Shown one piece after another: positions 24,301 through 36,144 of a stretch of DNA of 64,000 nucleotides. Position 1 is the stretch's first letter. Each line of letters begins with the position of its first letter. The notes below the pieces were generated by a model. It saw nothing but the letters and a program-made list of their open reading frames with translations. It made no database searches and was not told where the DNA came from. This DNA is from Coffea arabica (lineage: Eukaryota; Streptophyta; Magnoliopsida; Gentianales; Rubiaceae), in NCBI RefSeq assembly GCF_036785885.1, contig NC_092314.1, forward strand, positions 14,343,638 to 14,407,637, read 5' to 3'. The position numbers were made by a program, and so were the translations under genes.

Positions 24301-24983
24301 CTTATTTTTGGAGGGAAACATGTATGGATCAACTCCTTTTGGCCCCAAAACTCCTTCCTTGAGTTTAAAACTCTGTGACAAAGCTCTTTTATTTCTAGAG
24401 AACAATAGATTCGGTATACTTGAACTTGAACTCCCTGCAATATAGCACATAAAAGATTATAATTTTTTATTAAATAAGTCTTGTAATCTAAAAATGTTAT
24501 ATTAATTCTTAGATATTTCTACATACATACCAGATGTAAAATCCATAGTTGGCTGACCTCCAGATATAGAATGCCTACGTTGCTCTTCCATAAATCTCAT
24601 GTATCTACTTTCTTCCATAGCTCGCTTATATTGCTTTCTTTCCAAAACTTCCATTGCTTCTTCATTAAGCTCGAAAATATTATCATCTTCATCATATCCT
24701 CATTTTCATTTAGGAGATTGATGGACGAAAGCAATGATTCTTTTTTCTTTTGTGTTGCAGCTCTTGCATTCTTACCTTCTTTCAAGTGTTTCTTTAAAAG
24801 CTCTCTTACATCTCTTGGAGCTGTCGGACATGTCTCTACTTGTCCTGCTACATGTCCAATATGTTGTTTCATTCTTGTAATTCCTCCGTGCACAATTTTA
24901 CCACAATAATTACACTTTGCAACCTTTCTGTCATTACCAACTGGAGTAGCATAATCCCAACCAATGTCTTGATTTCGAGCCAT
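21327..24983 (-). pseudogene. hAT transposase (BED finger, DUF659, hAT dimerisation), broken
   Basis: The start is ATG at 24983. A BED-type zinc finger follows ('KCNYCGKIVHGGITRMKQHI', CX2C…HX4H). A frame change near 24695 precedes an exon end at 24531. Exon 2 starts at 24434; after another frame change near 24105 it holds the DUF659 region ('TIMCDGW', 'IVTDSESSMKAA', 'WSPYAAHCIDLMLEDIG'). An in-frame TGA follows 'SKRFWKKV'. Later exons carry 'YFLNPSLQYS' and 'TFVNKIGEFGSALAIKA'. The hAT dimerisation motif 'TSSGCERNWSTWSLIHTKLRNRL' region follows. The tail of about 330 residues is acidic, then Ser/Gly/Tyr/His-rich. The acceptor before 'YFLNPSL' lacks an obvious AG. The intact protein would bind the element ends and catalyse cut-and-paste transposition. 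Confidence 0.88.
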
Positions 24984-25040
24984 TTTATACTGTCCCTACA
25001 TTAATTAAATAATTGTAGATGTGATGTTAAACATATCAAT

Positions 25041-25643
25041 ATGCATTATTTAGATAATAATAAAATTATTTTTTATTATCTAAATATATTAAAATTTTTC
25101 TAATCAAGTTTAATTATGCAAGGTAATATGCATTTTTAGATAATAATAAAAAATTTTATTATCTAAATATATTAAATTTTTTCTAATCAAGTTTAATTAT
25201 GCAAGGTAATATGCATTTTTAGATAATAATAAAATTATTTTATATTATCTAAATATATTAAATTTTTTCTAGTCAAGTTTAATTATGCACGGTATGATGC
25301 ATTATTTAGATAATAATAAAATTATTTAAAAATTATCTAAGTATATTAAATTTTTTCTAATCAAGTTTAATTATGCAAATCAAAATGCATTATTTAGATA
25401 ATAACAAATTTTTTTATTATCTAAATATATTAAATTTTTTCTAATCAAGTTTAATTATGCAAGGTAATATGCATTATTTAAATAATAATAAAATTATTTT
25501 TTTATTATCTAAATATATGAAATTTTTTCTAATCAAGTTTAATTATGCAAGGTAATTTGCATTATTTCGATAATAATAAAATTTTTTTATTATCTAAATA
25601 TATTAAATTTTTTCTAATCAAGTTTAATTATGCCAAGTAATTT
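25041..25643. repeat. Seven-unit AT-rich tandem array, 83-88-bp period, hairpin in each unit
   Basis: Unit starts at ATGCAT (or TTGCAT) are 25041, 25128, 25211, 25297, 25385, 25469 and 25557. Each unit contains AGATAATAATAAAA followed by its near-complement TTTTATTATCT, and ends 'TCTAATCAAGTTTAATTATGC'-like. The array lies in the hAT leader, just 5' of the transposase start. Spacing varies by a few bases, mainly in A/T runs at the hairpin tip. A role in transposase binding or in element expression is possible but not shown. Confidence 0.92.
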
Positions 25644-26326
25644 ATACTTTGACAATTTGCCCAATTCAATTTTTTGTTTAACTAACTGCAACAAACTCTT
25701 TTTTTTTTTACTTTTTCTAATTAATTTACCTAAAATCATTTTAACCAACATAATTGAGATACATGAAAATAAATAAATTACATTTATGATCATTAAAATG
25801 TATCCAAATAATCACTACATATTTTGTAACTAAAATTTAGATAAGAGACTACTAATACAAATTAATCATATACTTAATAATATGTAAAAAATGTCAAAAA
25901 GCATTACTTAAATTTACAAATACCTAAATATCATATCTGAATGCTAAATTAAAAAAAATTAAAATTGATAAGTTATTTTGAAAGAAGATGCGGACCTTTT
26001 GACTGATGCTTGGGTTTAAGATTAGGAGCCTAATCTCTTAATTACTTGGGCCAAAGCTGGACTTTACGTGCTTTTAATTTTTCCTTCAATTTTTTCCCTA
26101 TGGCTGGCTTCGGTACAAAAGCCCATCTTCTGTTTAGTGCAGCCGCACCTCACTGGAGTTTTCCCTTTTGTTTTAGCCATATGTTCCTCTGATTCTTCCC
26201 TCATTTTTTTTCCCAATTTCCGTTTCTCACTTTTTCACCTCCGTCACCTTTATTCTTTCTTTTGCTTTCCCTTTCTATAATTGAAGAGCCAGCTCATTCA
26301 ACAAAATACTCCAATGGAAATTTGAG

Positions 26327-26465
26327 CCAGTCGTCAACAGATATGAGCCGTCAACAGATGTGAGCCGCAGCCGGCCGTCAACAGATGTGGCCGTCAACAG
26401 ATGTGAGCCGGACGATGACAGATGTGAGCCGGCCATCAACAGATATGAGCTGCAGCTGGACGATG
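26327..26465. repeat. Minisatellite of GTCAACAGATGTGAGCC words
   Basis: About six imperfect copies of a GTCAACAGATGTGAGCCG-like word, separated by GCAGCCGGCC and GGACGATGA fillers. They occur within the right third of the hAT element. This tract is more GC-rich than the rest of the leader. Small reading frames across it are products of the repeat. Confidence 0.8.
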
Positions 26466-27015
26466 AAGAAATTGAAGAACCGAATGGCTTGTTTCTCCAA
26501 CCGTCCGTCACCTTTATTCTGGAGTGAAGCTCAAAAACTAGTGATGGATTACGGAGGAATTGCTGGTATGGTTCTCTTTATCCCCACTTTTCCCTAAAGC
26601 TTGTCTTTGTGGCTGAAAAATGAAACAAATGGGAAAAGACTGCAACAACCGTGTGGACCACTTTGGTAATTGTAGTTTTGTTTGGTTTTGTAAAAGGCTC
26701 TGCAACAGCCGTAGGTAGCTGTGGTGTGATGCCTTTTGTGTCGTTTGGTGTCGGTTCCTTTTTTGTTTGGTTTTGGCTTCCCAGTTGCTATTTAAACTTG
26801 TTTACCGGTACATATCTGAGTCGAATCCGAGAATTTGGCTGTTATCTTGCTACACGGTGCTAATTCGGAGGATATCAGCTGATTCGGAGCGATTCAAATC
26901 GGATATGGTGTAATCGGCGTTTCGGGTATCGGTATCGGAACGGCACCTGCCGCTCCGGTTATGACTCGGGCGAGTCGTAACGGACTCGGCCGAGTTGGCG
27001 AACCCTGCTTGTTAG

Positions 27016-27972
27016 GTCAACTGCTGCCAGTGGAGGTTGTTCAAGAAATTGCTGGTATGGCTGTTCTTTCTAGGGATGTTCCATGACTTGGGTTGTATCT
27101 ACATCGGGCAGGTTCTCTTTATTCTCTGCTTTCCGGGAGATATGGGATGCTTTGTATTCTTCATTCATGTCTAAACAATGTTGGCATACGCAGGTGCCAT
27201 TGAAAATTTCATTTTTTATGTTGCAATTGATCAGGGATAGGTTGCATTTGGATGATGTGCTGACTAAGTTTTAGTTTCATATGCCATCCAAATGTTTTTG
27301 CTGCGTGGACTCTCAAGCTAAAACGGTAAAACATTTGTTTTTGGAAGGGGAGCTGGTGATGGCCATGTGGAAGTTTTTTGGATCGCCTTGTGGAATTCGT
27401 TATGCTAGAGATCATTTGCGTGTGGTCTTGGCTAATTGGTGGTATAAACCAGCCAAGTCCAAAAGATTAAAGTTTATCTTTCGTCTTTTGCCTATTTTTG
27501 TCTGCTGGAATTTATGGATGGCAAGGAATATAGCTTTCTACCAAGGTTCTTGTGGATTTTCATTCGGTGTGTTGAGCAATTTTTAGTGATTTGAGGTCTG
27601 CGTATTGGATTAAGTTCAGGGAATTTCACAATATTATGTCTTGGCATCGTTTTTTGGAACTAGTTGAGCAACGATTGGATCATTTAACGTCAGGATTTTT
27701 TTGGCAATCCCGCAGAGGGGGGTGTTGAAACTCAATATTGACAGATGCTCGAAAGGAAATCCAGCTTGTGTGGTGGAGGGGAGATACTCCGGGATTCAAT
27801 GGGGTGCTTACATTTTGCCTTCTTCTCTTTCTTCGATAAGGGTACTAGTATAGAGGCGGAAGCTAAAGCTTTATTATTAGGGGTGAAATTATGTGTTCAG
27901 AGAGGATTTATGCAGGTTATTGTTGAATCAGATTCAATGGTATTATCGGTGCTCGTGGTCTATTCATGGTGA
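27016..27972 (+). pseudogene. LINE-B ORF2 C-terminal fragment (zf-RVT, RNase H)
   Basis: After the hAT element the LINE frame resumes with 'QLLPVEVVQEIAG', then shifts frame into 'WVVSTSGRFSLFSA'. The zf-RVT-like part follows ('VPLKISFFMLQLIRDRL', 'CFCCVDSQAKTVKHLF', 'VCWNLWMARNIAFY'), with one in-frame stop at 27272. An RNase H fragment follows ('GIQWGAYILPSS' in a shifted frame, 'LCVQRGFMQVIVESDS'). It continues beyond the Athila insertion at 49864 with 'HYYREANKVADLL' and 'YRLDKLAFPSFRR'. Upstream endonuclease and reverse transcriptase are absent. This is an old 5'-truncated copy. Confidence 0.8.
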
Positions 27973-28016
27973 GGTGGAGCAGGCTTGAGTTGCCTAGGGG
28001 TGGTTTCCAACTCTAG

Positions 28017-28966
28017 TGATAAGTGAATATTTAACGTACATTTTGTACAAATTTGGCATGAATTTTTGTTATGTTTTGAGAAGATTAAAGCCATATTTGA
28101 ACTCTTTTGGTGATAATTGCTTAAATAATGTTTAAGGGTTCAAAACTTGATAAATGAGTGGATTAATGCGTTAATTTTGTGAAATTGTGAAGGTTATTGA
28201 TGTATGAAATTCATGCACAAGCTGAAAGAAATGTAAGGGTCATCCAGAGGAAAAAGTACACAAGAAATTGGGAGCAAAAATGCAGAAACACAGGGGAGAG
28301 GTGAGGACATTACCATACGTAGCTAGTTTTTCATCTTGTAACATTTTTCTCTCTAGATAGGAGTTCTTGGAGAAGCATTTTTTAGAGTTTTCACTTGTAA
28401 TCATATTGTGCAAGAGCATAGCAGGAATTGGAGGGCTTCACCATCAATTGGCTAAGCTTTCTTTTATCTTTCTTGTACTTGTACTTCATGATGTTTTGCA
28501 TTAATAAACTTGTGAGTTTGATTGTTAAATCATTCATAAGTAGCTAATTTTCTTTATCTAGGGAATAGATGAAACTTATGGCTAAATAATATGAATTGAA
28601 TGTGATTTACACTTGTTATATCTTGTATTAACTTGTCTACTTGTGTAGTTGTGATTACTTGTTATTGATTGATCACCAATAGCTTGGTTATAGTTGTTAT
28701 TGTTCGATGAGAATTGGTAATAATAATGGAAACACATGAGTAGAGCTTGAGTTGTATGTTCATGAAAATAGAGATACACTTAGGTGGATTATTTAGCATT
28801 TCATGAAAGAAAACAGAGTAGTAGTAGTATTTCACCATGAAAATAGGGAAATCTATATTGCTTTAAGCCATTTCATCATGAAAATGAGAATTGGAAACTT
28901 TGGAAATGAATCTCTGGTTAAACAAGAATAATAGCAAGAAGTAAATCCATTCATTTGTGTTGTTTA
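28017..28966 (+). repeat. LTR-1, 5' portion (Athila family)
   Basis: This runs from TGATAAGTGAATATT to GTGTTGTTTA and matches the first about 945 bases of LTR-3 (48611 onward) with few differences. The CACTA element begins at its last base. About 220 bp of LTR that should follow (as seen at 49560-49785) are missing on the other side of the CACTA element. Confidence 0.88.
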
Positions 28967-29822
28967 CACTACAAAAAATTATTTCTTTCGTGACAAATTT
29001 TTCATGACAAGAAATCTTTTCGTTAGGAAAACCATGCTTTTTATGACAACCCGTCAAGCAAATATCCTTCAAAAGGTGCTGCTACTTTAAACGTGTTTTT
29101 CTATTTATTTCATTGTCTAAAGTTACTTTCCCCACATCAATTTGTCAGGAAAAGTTTTCATTCTCCCTCCATTTTTTTCCCACCAATTTTTTCCCCTCTT
29201 GGACCGAAAAGGAATTTAGAAGGACATCTTGTCCTTATGACATAGACACCGGGAAATTCAAGAAGCACTTTTCCCAAATCTCTACTTTTGGAACAACAAC
29301 AACAACAGAGTACACTTTCTCCAAATCTTCAGCTTGTCTTCATCTCCAACAACAGAGAACACCAACGAACTCCTCCGAACTTGTCTTCATCTCTTTCAAC
29401 AAGAGAGACAACACGATGGTCTAAGGTGATGTAAAAATCAAATAATCCTTCAATTTTGTCTTGAATCAGCTCCCTTTCTCCGAATCCCCCTTCAATTTTG
29501 TCCTTAATTGATTGTGAAATGACGGTCCTACAGATCATCAGTTCAAGTTCGGTGTCAAATATTTTCTCTGCATAAAAATTGACTCATTTGTGATCTAAGT
29601 TTTCAGAAATTGTTTTGGAGAACCTCATTTGGCCCCTTAAAGTTTCAAATTTGATTATTTTCATTATTTTGGTTGAGAATGAGGAATTTAGTGCAAATTT
29701 GATAGGCTCCCATCTCCCTGATGTTCACAAAGGAACGGTTCTTGGAAAACTTGTTCTTGCATGTGAAGAGTTGAGAATTCTGCACATGTACATATAAAAT
29801 TGATTTGCCAGTTCGTTTTTAG

Positions 29823-30427
29823 CAGAATGGTGCAGCAGTCTGGTGCATCAGCTTTCGGAAAATTCAGGGTCAAGGATTGACTATTCTTGGAGATGAGTCC
29901 TCGACAGGTTCAGTTCCCATTGGGTAGATATGACTTGTAAATTGCAAAATGAAATATTACTATATGAGCAAAATGGGTCCTATATTTTGGATTAACTCCA
30001 GAGTAGATCCAAACTTATGGTGCAATATTCACATCTAAGTGTGCTAGACGCTTGTCTTGTGTCGAACATTTTTCCCGATTTATCCTTGTTATTTGTCCTT
30101 CAGTTTTTTGTCATACATGTGATAGGCAACCGGCTTTCAACAATTTTATCTACTACAATTTTCTTTGATTTTTCAATGTCTGAAACCTTGTTAAGGAGTC
30201 ATCTCTGATTGATCATTTAGTATGAGCCTTCAATGTGATGGCAGAGATACATGTTCAGTGTTTCTGGTTTGTCCTCTTGTTTTGTCATGAAAGTGTCTGA
30301 ATGAAACTGGAATTTGTTTCCTATTTTTCTTCATTATTTGTTTCCTTTCATGCAGACCTTGTTCTGAAAGACAAGATTGTTGTTTATGATTTGGCTGGCC
30401 AAAGGATTGGATGGGCTAACTATGACT
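29823..30427 (+). pseudogene. Captured aspartic-protease (A1 family) exons inside CACTA
   Basis: Two exons encode the C-terminal lobe of a plant A1 aspartic protease. Exon A (29823-29892, after acceptor TTTTTAG) reads '[20 protein letters not shown]'. Exon B (30356-30427, after CATGCAG and before GTAAGT) reads '[19 protein letters not shown]' followed by ANYDC. The codon split across the junction (G plus AC gives Asp) is consistent with original splicing. The donor after exon A is ATGAGT rather than GTGAGT. Active-site lobes are absent, so no protease activity is possible. The orientation matches the transposase genes. This looks like transduplication of a host gene by a CACTA element, a known habit of the superfamily. 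The donor gene is not in the window. Confidence 0.82.
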
Positions 30428-32217
30428 GTAAGTTCCCATATCAAGAGCATTTTCCAGCCGTTGGCTTGATTTTTACAGTGCCTTCTATTCATCATTTATC
30501 TGATTGGATTAAAAGGGGAAACTTGGATTAAAAGTGAAATTGTTTTCTCTGATACAGATACACTTGAAATTCAGTTTTTAGTTCAAGATTCGCAGAATTT
30601 GGGGTTATGTATGACATCTGTTTATACATGTACAAACACGAAAATGGGCCAAATGGGAGAGGAAAAAGTGGTGTTGCCGGAAGGGAAGAGTAGGTGCGGT
30701 GCGGTATCAAGTGGGGAAGGTAGTGGAATTTTGAGAGGTTTGGGTTTTAATATGGGAATAGTCGTATTGACAGATTGGCACAGGTCTAATTTAATATAGG
30801 ACATGGGAGCAATTCACGCAATAATGCGACACAGTCAAGTGTATTTTAGATTTTTTGGCTAAGGGCCCCTACTTATAAATTTGGAGCTGATCTCATGGAT
30901 AAATATTTATGGTGAAGTTGGCTAGTTTGATATTATGTCATGGGGAGCATTAAAAATTTGTACCAGACGAAAAATGCATCAGCAACTAGCCTATATTGTT
31001 AGGGGCTTTTATCTATTGGTTTGGGTATTTGGAGTCTATGGTGAAAATGGACCATCTGGTTTTAGAGGTTTGGTTGGAATGGGAGCTTTTGGTTCTTTTT
31101 GTTAAGAGGAAGGCTATACATCCATCGTGTCCAACTAAATCCATGCAAGAAATGTAGGGAGTAACATCCAAAAAAAAAAAAAAACAGTTTCACAATCATT
31201 AGCTCTTTCTGGTTTTCTGAAGTACTATAATATCCTTGCAAGTTTTATACCATAGGTTTTTTATGCCAGTTTTCAGTTAGCATTAGTAGGCAGGAAAAAG
31301 AAGGGAAAGGTAAAGAAGTGCAGCACTTGTAAATTCTTTATCTAGTGTGACAACTTGATTATTACTCCTATTGGACAAAAAGTGATAGAATGTGACTGAA
31401 CCACTACTGTTTGTCTTCCTTGCTATAGTTCCTGATCCATAACTTGACATGTTCCAAAAAAAACTAGCCCGCCATCAATTACTGAACCCAAGTAACCTAG
31501 CTAGCTAGTTGGAATGGATCTTTGAATGTTCTAAGTTACAGAAGAAATCTTGATGATTTAATGTGGATCCTTATCCAAAGTCAATCCTGTTGACAATAAA
31601 ATAGTTTTCAGTCTACCTCAGCAGAGAAATATCTAATTTCGTATTTCTTCATATTCAGCAGAACAGACCTGCATTCTCACTACCTTGATAGAGAAGATAA
31701 GGAACAACCAGAGAAAAGATTGCATAATTTGAGGTATGTGGTTATTTGGTAGCTTACCATAAAGAATGAAAAGTGTTTATCATGACTGCTAGTTTCTTGC
31801 AAATTATGTTATGGTTTACATCCTTATTTGTGTAAATCAAGTTATGGGTTATGATGTTTAATGTTTTCTATATACTATACAAGAGCATATACAATTAAAC
31901 AATAGGAGAATAGTACAATCAGGAATGTGTTTTTAGTTTTATTGAGTAGTATACCATTTGGTGTAATCAGTGAATAATCTAATGTGTTTTCAGTTTTATT
32001 GAGTAGTATCGCATTTGATGTAATCAGTGAATAATCTAAGTAGCTTGGAATTCATAACTAAGCCATAAAAAGTAGGTAAATTGTGAATAATTCTATGTCT
32101 TTTTGCCTCCTTTATCTTTTTATAGCTAGAAATTGTCTTTCCTCCTTTTTGAGTTATTCATCTTAACAATGCCTTGAGTTTAGTAAGTTAAGACTTTTCT
32201 TATTCTAGGTATCGGAA

Positions 32218-35200
32218 ATGGATAAGAGCTGGATAAATGATCCAAATATTTTGTCAAGTCATTATAAGTCTGGTCTTAAGGATTTTATTGAATTTGCTAA
32301 GACCAATGGTATGGGATTGGATGGAAAATTATTTTGTCCCTGTAGGAGATGTAGGAATTCAAAGAGAAAAAGCATTTCTCAAGTTGAATCAGATTTGTCA
32401 GAAAAAGGCTTTTGTATGTATTATAAAAATTGGGTCTTCCATGGGGAACCATTTTCTGCACACTCTTATATGTCAAGTGGAAAGAACAATAGCCTTGATG
32501 AGAATGGTGTTGGAGGTGAGACAGATTTCATCAATGAAATAGAATATAATGACTTTGATATGAATGAAAATGGTGAATCTGATGAGTTACCTGATTTATT
32601 GGATGAGATAAGAAATGCACATGAATCAGGGACATCGAGTGAATGGGATTCAAAAAATTTTGACAAATTGTTAAATGATGCACAAAGAGAACTTTACCCG
32701 GGATGCAAAAAATACTCCCTGCTGCGTTTCATTGTTTCCTTTCTCCATATCAAAGTGATGAACCATATGACTAACAAGGCATTTGACATGATGCTAGAAT
32801 TTTTAAAAGATGTGTTACCAGAAGGAGAAATACTTCCATCTAGTTTTTATGGGGCCATGAAAATTCTATCTGGTATAGGTTTGGGGTATCAAAAAATTGA
32901 TGTCTGCAAATTTGATTGTGCATTGTTTTGGAAAGAAAATGAAAAGATGGACAAGTGTCCTATTTGTAAAGAATCACGATGGAAAGTCAATAATGGCAAG
33001 AAAAAAAAAGTTCCACAGAAGGTGATGTGGTACTTTCCATTAAAAGCTAGGTTGCAAAGACTTTTTATGTCTTCTAAAACTGCTGAAGACATGAGATGGC
33101 ATGAGGAGAAACGGGTTAAAGAGGAAGGTATCATGAGACATCCGGCTGATTCTATTGCTTGGAAGGATTTTGATAAGCAATATCCTGATTTTGCTAAAGA
33201 TTCTCGAAATGTAAGACTTGGATTGGCCACGGACGGATTCAATCCATTTGGTAACATGAGCAACTCATATAGCATGTGGCCAGTTATTCTTGTACCTTAC
33301 AATTTGCCTGCATATAAGTTTATGAGAAAGGAATTTCTTATACTATCACTTCTTATTCCTGGTCCACGTGCCCCTGGAAAGGAGTTAGATGTGTTCTTAA
33401 GGCCAGCAATAGATGATTTGAAAGATTTATTTCATGGAATCAGCACTTATGATGCATATAGTGGACAAAACTTTCAAATGCGTGCAGCAATTTTATGGAC
33501 TATATCAGATTTCCCTGCATATGGCTATTTGTCTGGATGGAGCACCAGTGGGTATAAAGCATGTCCATGTTGTCTTGATGATACTGCTTCACAAAGACTA
33601 AGAGGCAAAATATGTTTCATGGGACATCGTCGCTTTTTGAACCATGACCACCGTTGGCGAAAGCAAAAAGCTCATTTTGATGGAACTATTGAAACACGCT
33701 CCAAGCCAAAGGAATTTTCTGGAGAACAGGTTTTAAGACATTTAAATTCCTTGGCTGGTGTCTTTGGTGAGTTTGGTAAGAACCCAGTTACTCGGAAAAA
33801 AGGAGTTGATAAAATTCAGGGTAATTGGAGGAAAAAAAGTATATTTTTTGAGTTACCATATTGGGAAAAACTCTCCATGAGACATTGTCTGGATGTGATG
33901 CATATCCTTAAAAATACATGTGAAAGTTTAGTAGCAACATTGTTGAACATTCCTGATAAGACAAAAGATACTAATAAAGCTCGTGATGATCTACTTGACA
34001 TGGGAATAAGGCACGAACTACACTTACATGATGATGGTACAAGGAAAACAAAGCCTCCAGCCTTGTATGTGATGTCTTCAAGTGAGAGAAAAGGATTTTG
34101 TGATTTTTTGAGTTCAATTAAGTTTCCTGATGGGTATGCTGCCAACATTTCCAAGTGTGTTAAAGATGGTAAACTGATGGGACTTAAAACACATGACTAC
34201 CATGTCCTCTTGCAACGACTTATTCCAGCGGGCATTCGTGGGTATTTGTGCAAAGAAGTCAATGAGGCAATTTTTGAGTTAAGTGAGTTTTTTCGAGATT
34301 TGTGTTCTAAAACCCTTAAGATGGATGACTTGGAAAGGTTGGAGAAAAATGCTCCATTAATATTATGTAAGTTGGAAAAAATCTTTCCTCCTGCCTTCTT
34401 TGACATTATGATCCATTTGATTGTTCACTTGCCAAAGGAAGCAAAACTTGGTGGGCCAGTACATCCTAGGTGGATGTTTCCATTTGAAAGGTACTTCTTC
34501 CTTATTTGTTTGACTACAAATTTTGTTATTTTACTTAACATTCTGTTTTGGATAGAAAATTAACTCATGCTTTTGAAAAGGTATCTTGGATCCCTTAAAA
34601 AGTATGTCCGTAATCGTGCTCGTCCTGAAGGCTCGATTGCAGAAGGATATATTGCAAATGAGTGCCTAACATTCATGTCCAAATATCTCCATGGCATTGA
34701 AACAAAATTCACCCGCAAGAGACGCAACTATGACTATAATCAGGATAAGGCAGAGGAGCTGGTGGTTTTCTCACTAAGTGTTCGCCCATTTGGACTTGTT
34801 ACACCTCCTACTAAATTATCTCAAGTTGAACTAGATGTGGCTCATAAATTTATATTGAATAACTGTGATGAAATAGAAGAGTACAGAATGTAAGTGCAAT
34901 ATGTATTTCAATTTTATATTTTCGATATTACTTCTTGTGGTTTATTTTACTTTATATTGGTAATACAATCTGAATTTCAGTAAGCATAAAGAGATGCTGC
35001 AAAGGATTCATCCTGAAAATGTTGATAGCAGACATGAAGATCAATTCACAGAGTGGTTCAAAGATCATGTAAGTTATACATATTATAAAAATAAGTTTAT
35101 TAGTTATTGAAAACTGACTAATAGAGACTCGTTTTCTATTTTATAGATAAATCAGTTACACATTGATAAATCATTGGATGTTTCTGAAGAGCTGTGGGCA

Positions 35201-35923
35201 TTAGCAAATGGTCCTATACCTTTCATGACAAAGCATTACTCAGGATGCATTGTAAATGAAGTTCGTTTCCACACAAGAGATCGGGATGATTGCCGTACAA
35301 CACAGAATAGTGGCTTAGTTGTTGAGGGTGACCATAAAGGAAAACACATTGACTTTTATGGCTTTGTTAAGGCTGTGGTTGAGCTGACCTTTTTTCATGC
35401 ATACAAGGTAGTCTTGCTTCAATGTGAATGGTATAACACAGGTAGCACAAACACAATAAAGAGTGATAGGCACTTTGTGACCATCGATATTAGATCACGT
35501 TGGTATCAAAATGATCCATTTGTTTTACCAAATCAAGTCCAGCAAGTCTTCTATATTGGTGATACAAAGTTGGGGAGACATTGGCGAATTGTACAACGTG
35601 TTCAACATAGGCATTTGTGGAACCTACCAGATTTGGAAGAGAACGATGGAGATGTGCTCAATGCAGATACAAGTTTTTTAGATGAATTATTGCAGCAAAA
35701 TGAAACAAGAACTGTTCTGCCTATTGTCGAAGATGATGAACTAGGCCTCTTAAGCAGACAAGGTGTTGAAATTGAAGTTGTTCTGGAGAATCCTTTGCAT
35801 ACTTCCACTGGTGAAGAAGAGTATGGTGAAGAAGACAATGTTTTTAAAGAAGATGGCATGCTTATTGAATCTTCTGATAGTGATGAAACCATTGACATGG
35901 ATATAGATTTAGATAGTGCTTAA
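32218..35923 (+). CDS. CACTA transposase, TNP2 type, four exons, 1148 residues
   Basis: Exons 32218-34490, 34581-34889, 34981-35068 and 35147-35923 join in frame with GT-AG introns of 78-91 bp. The total is 3447 nt including the stop. The N-terminus has the transposase-associated domain ('MDKSWINDP', 'CPCRRCRN', residues 1-80). The TNP2 catalytic region holds 'LATDGFNPFG' with a candidate catalytic Asp near residue 339, 'RPAIDDLKDLF' near 398 and 'ACPCCLDD' near 447. 'LDVMHILKNTCESL' follows. A DUF4218-like region ('PKEAKLGGPVHPRWMFPFER', 'GSIAEGYIANECL') spans the first intron. A DUF4216-like region ('GKHIDFYGFVKAV', 'VLLQCEWYNT') covers about residues 940-1010. The tail is acidic. The protein would act in the nucleus on CACTA ends. 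An untranslated exon near 31640-31733 may precede it (inference). Confidence 0.93.
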
Positions 35924-36144
35924 GAAATAGCATAGAAGTGTCAAGTGAAAAGGTTTTTGGCATTGTAGAAGAAAGTGTTACTTTTTGTGGTTTTACCCAA
36001 TATTGATCAAATTGATATCTTTTTCATGGTTTTAACTCTTTGTTAAGTTTTTGGTATAACTTAAATTTTGATCTCTGTTTATAATTTGACATCAAAATTT
36101 TACTAATTTGACTCCTTTTTTTATCATATACTGTGTTATTGCAG

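Larger units (their letters stand above)
20667..27007 (-). mobile_element. hAT DNA transposon, complete ends, 6.3 kb
   Basis: The termini are CAAGGTTCGCCA at the left and, on the opposite strand at the right, CAGGGTTCGCCA, extending into diverged GC-rich subterminal sequence. The flanking 8-bp duplication is CTTGTTGG (20659-20666) and CTTGTTAG (27008-27015), one mismatch. The single large gene, a BED/DUF659/hAT-dimerisation transposase, runs on the minus strand. Behind its start lies a 2-kb leader with a seven-unit tandem array and a shorter GC-rich minisatellite. Taking the element out, with one duplication copy, restores a continuous LINE reading frame. The transposase is now broken, so the element is non-autonomous today. 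Confidence 0.93.

Noticed and set aside
25041-25643. Regularly spaced repeats that might suggest a CRISPR array
   Set aside because: Whole 83-88-bp units repeat without unique spacers, inside a plant hAT element; this is a tandem array.
28582-28779. Minus-strand 65-codon frame conserved at 46991-47188 and 49176-49373
   Set aside because: All three lie in LTR copies of one family; conservation is that of the LTR, and the sequence resembles no protein.
30599-31140. Further captured gene or LINE tail inside CACTA
   Set aside because: A few words resemble LINE RNase H ends, but I could not build a convincing alignment.
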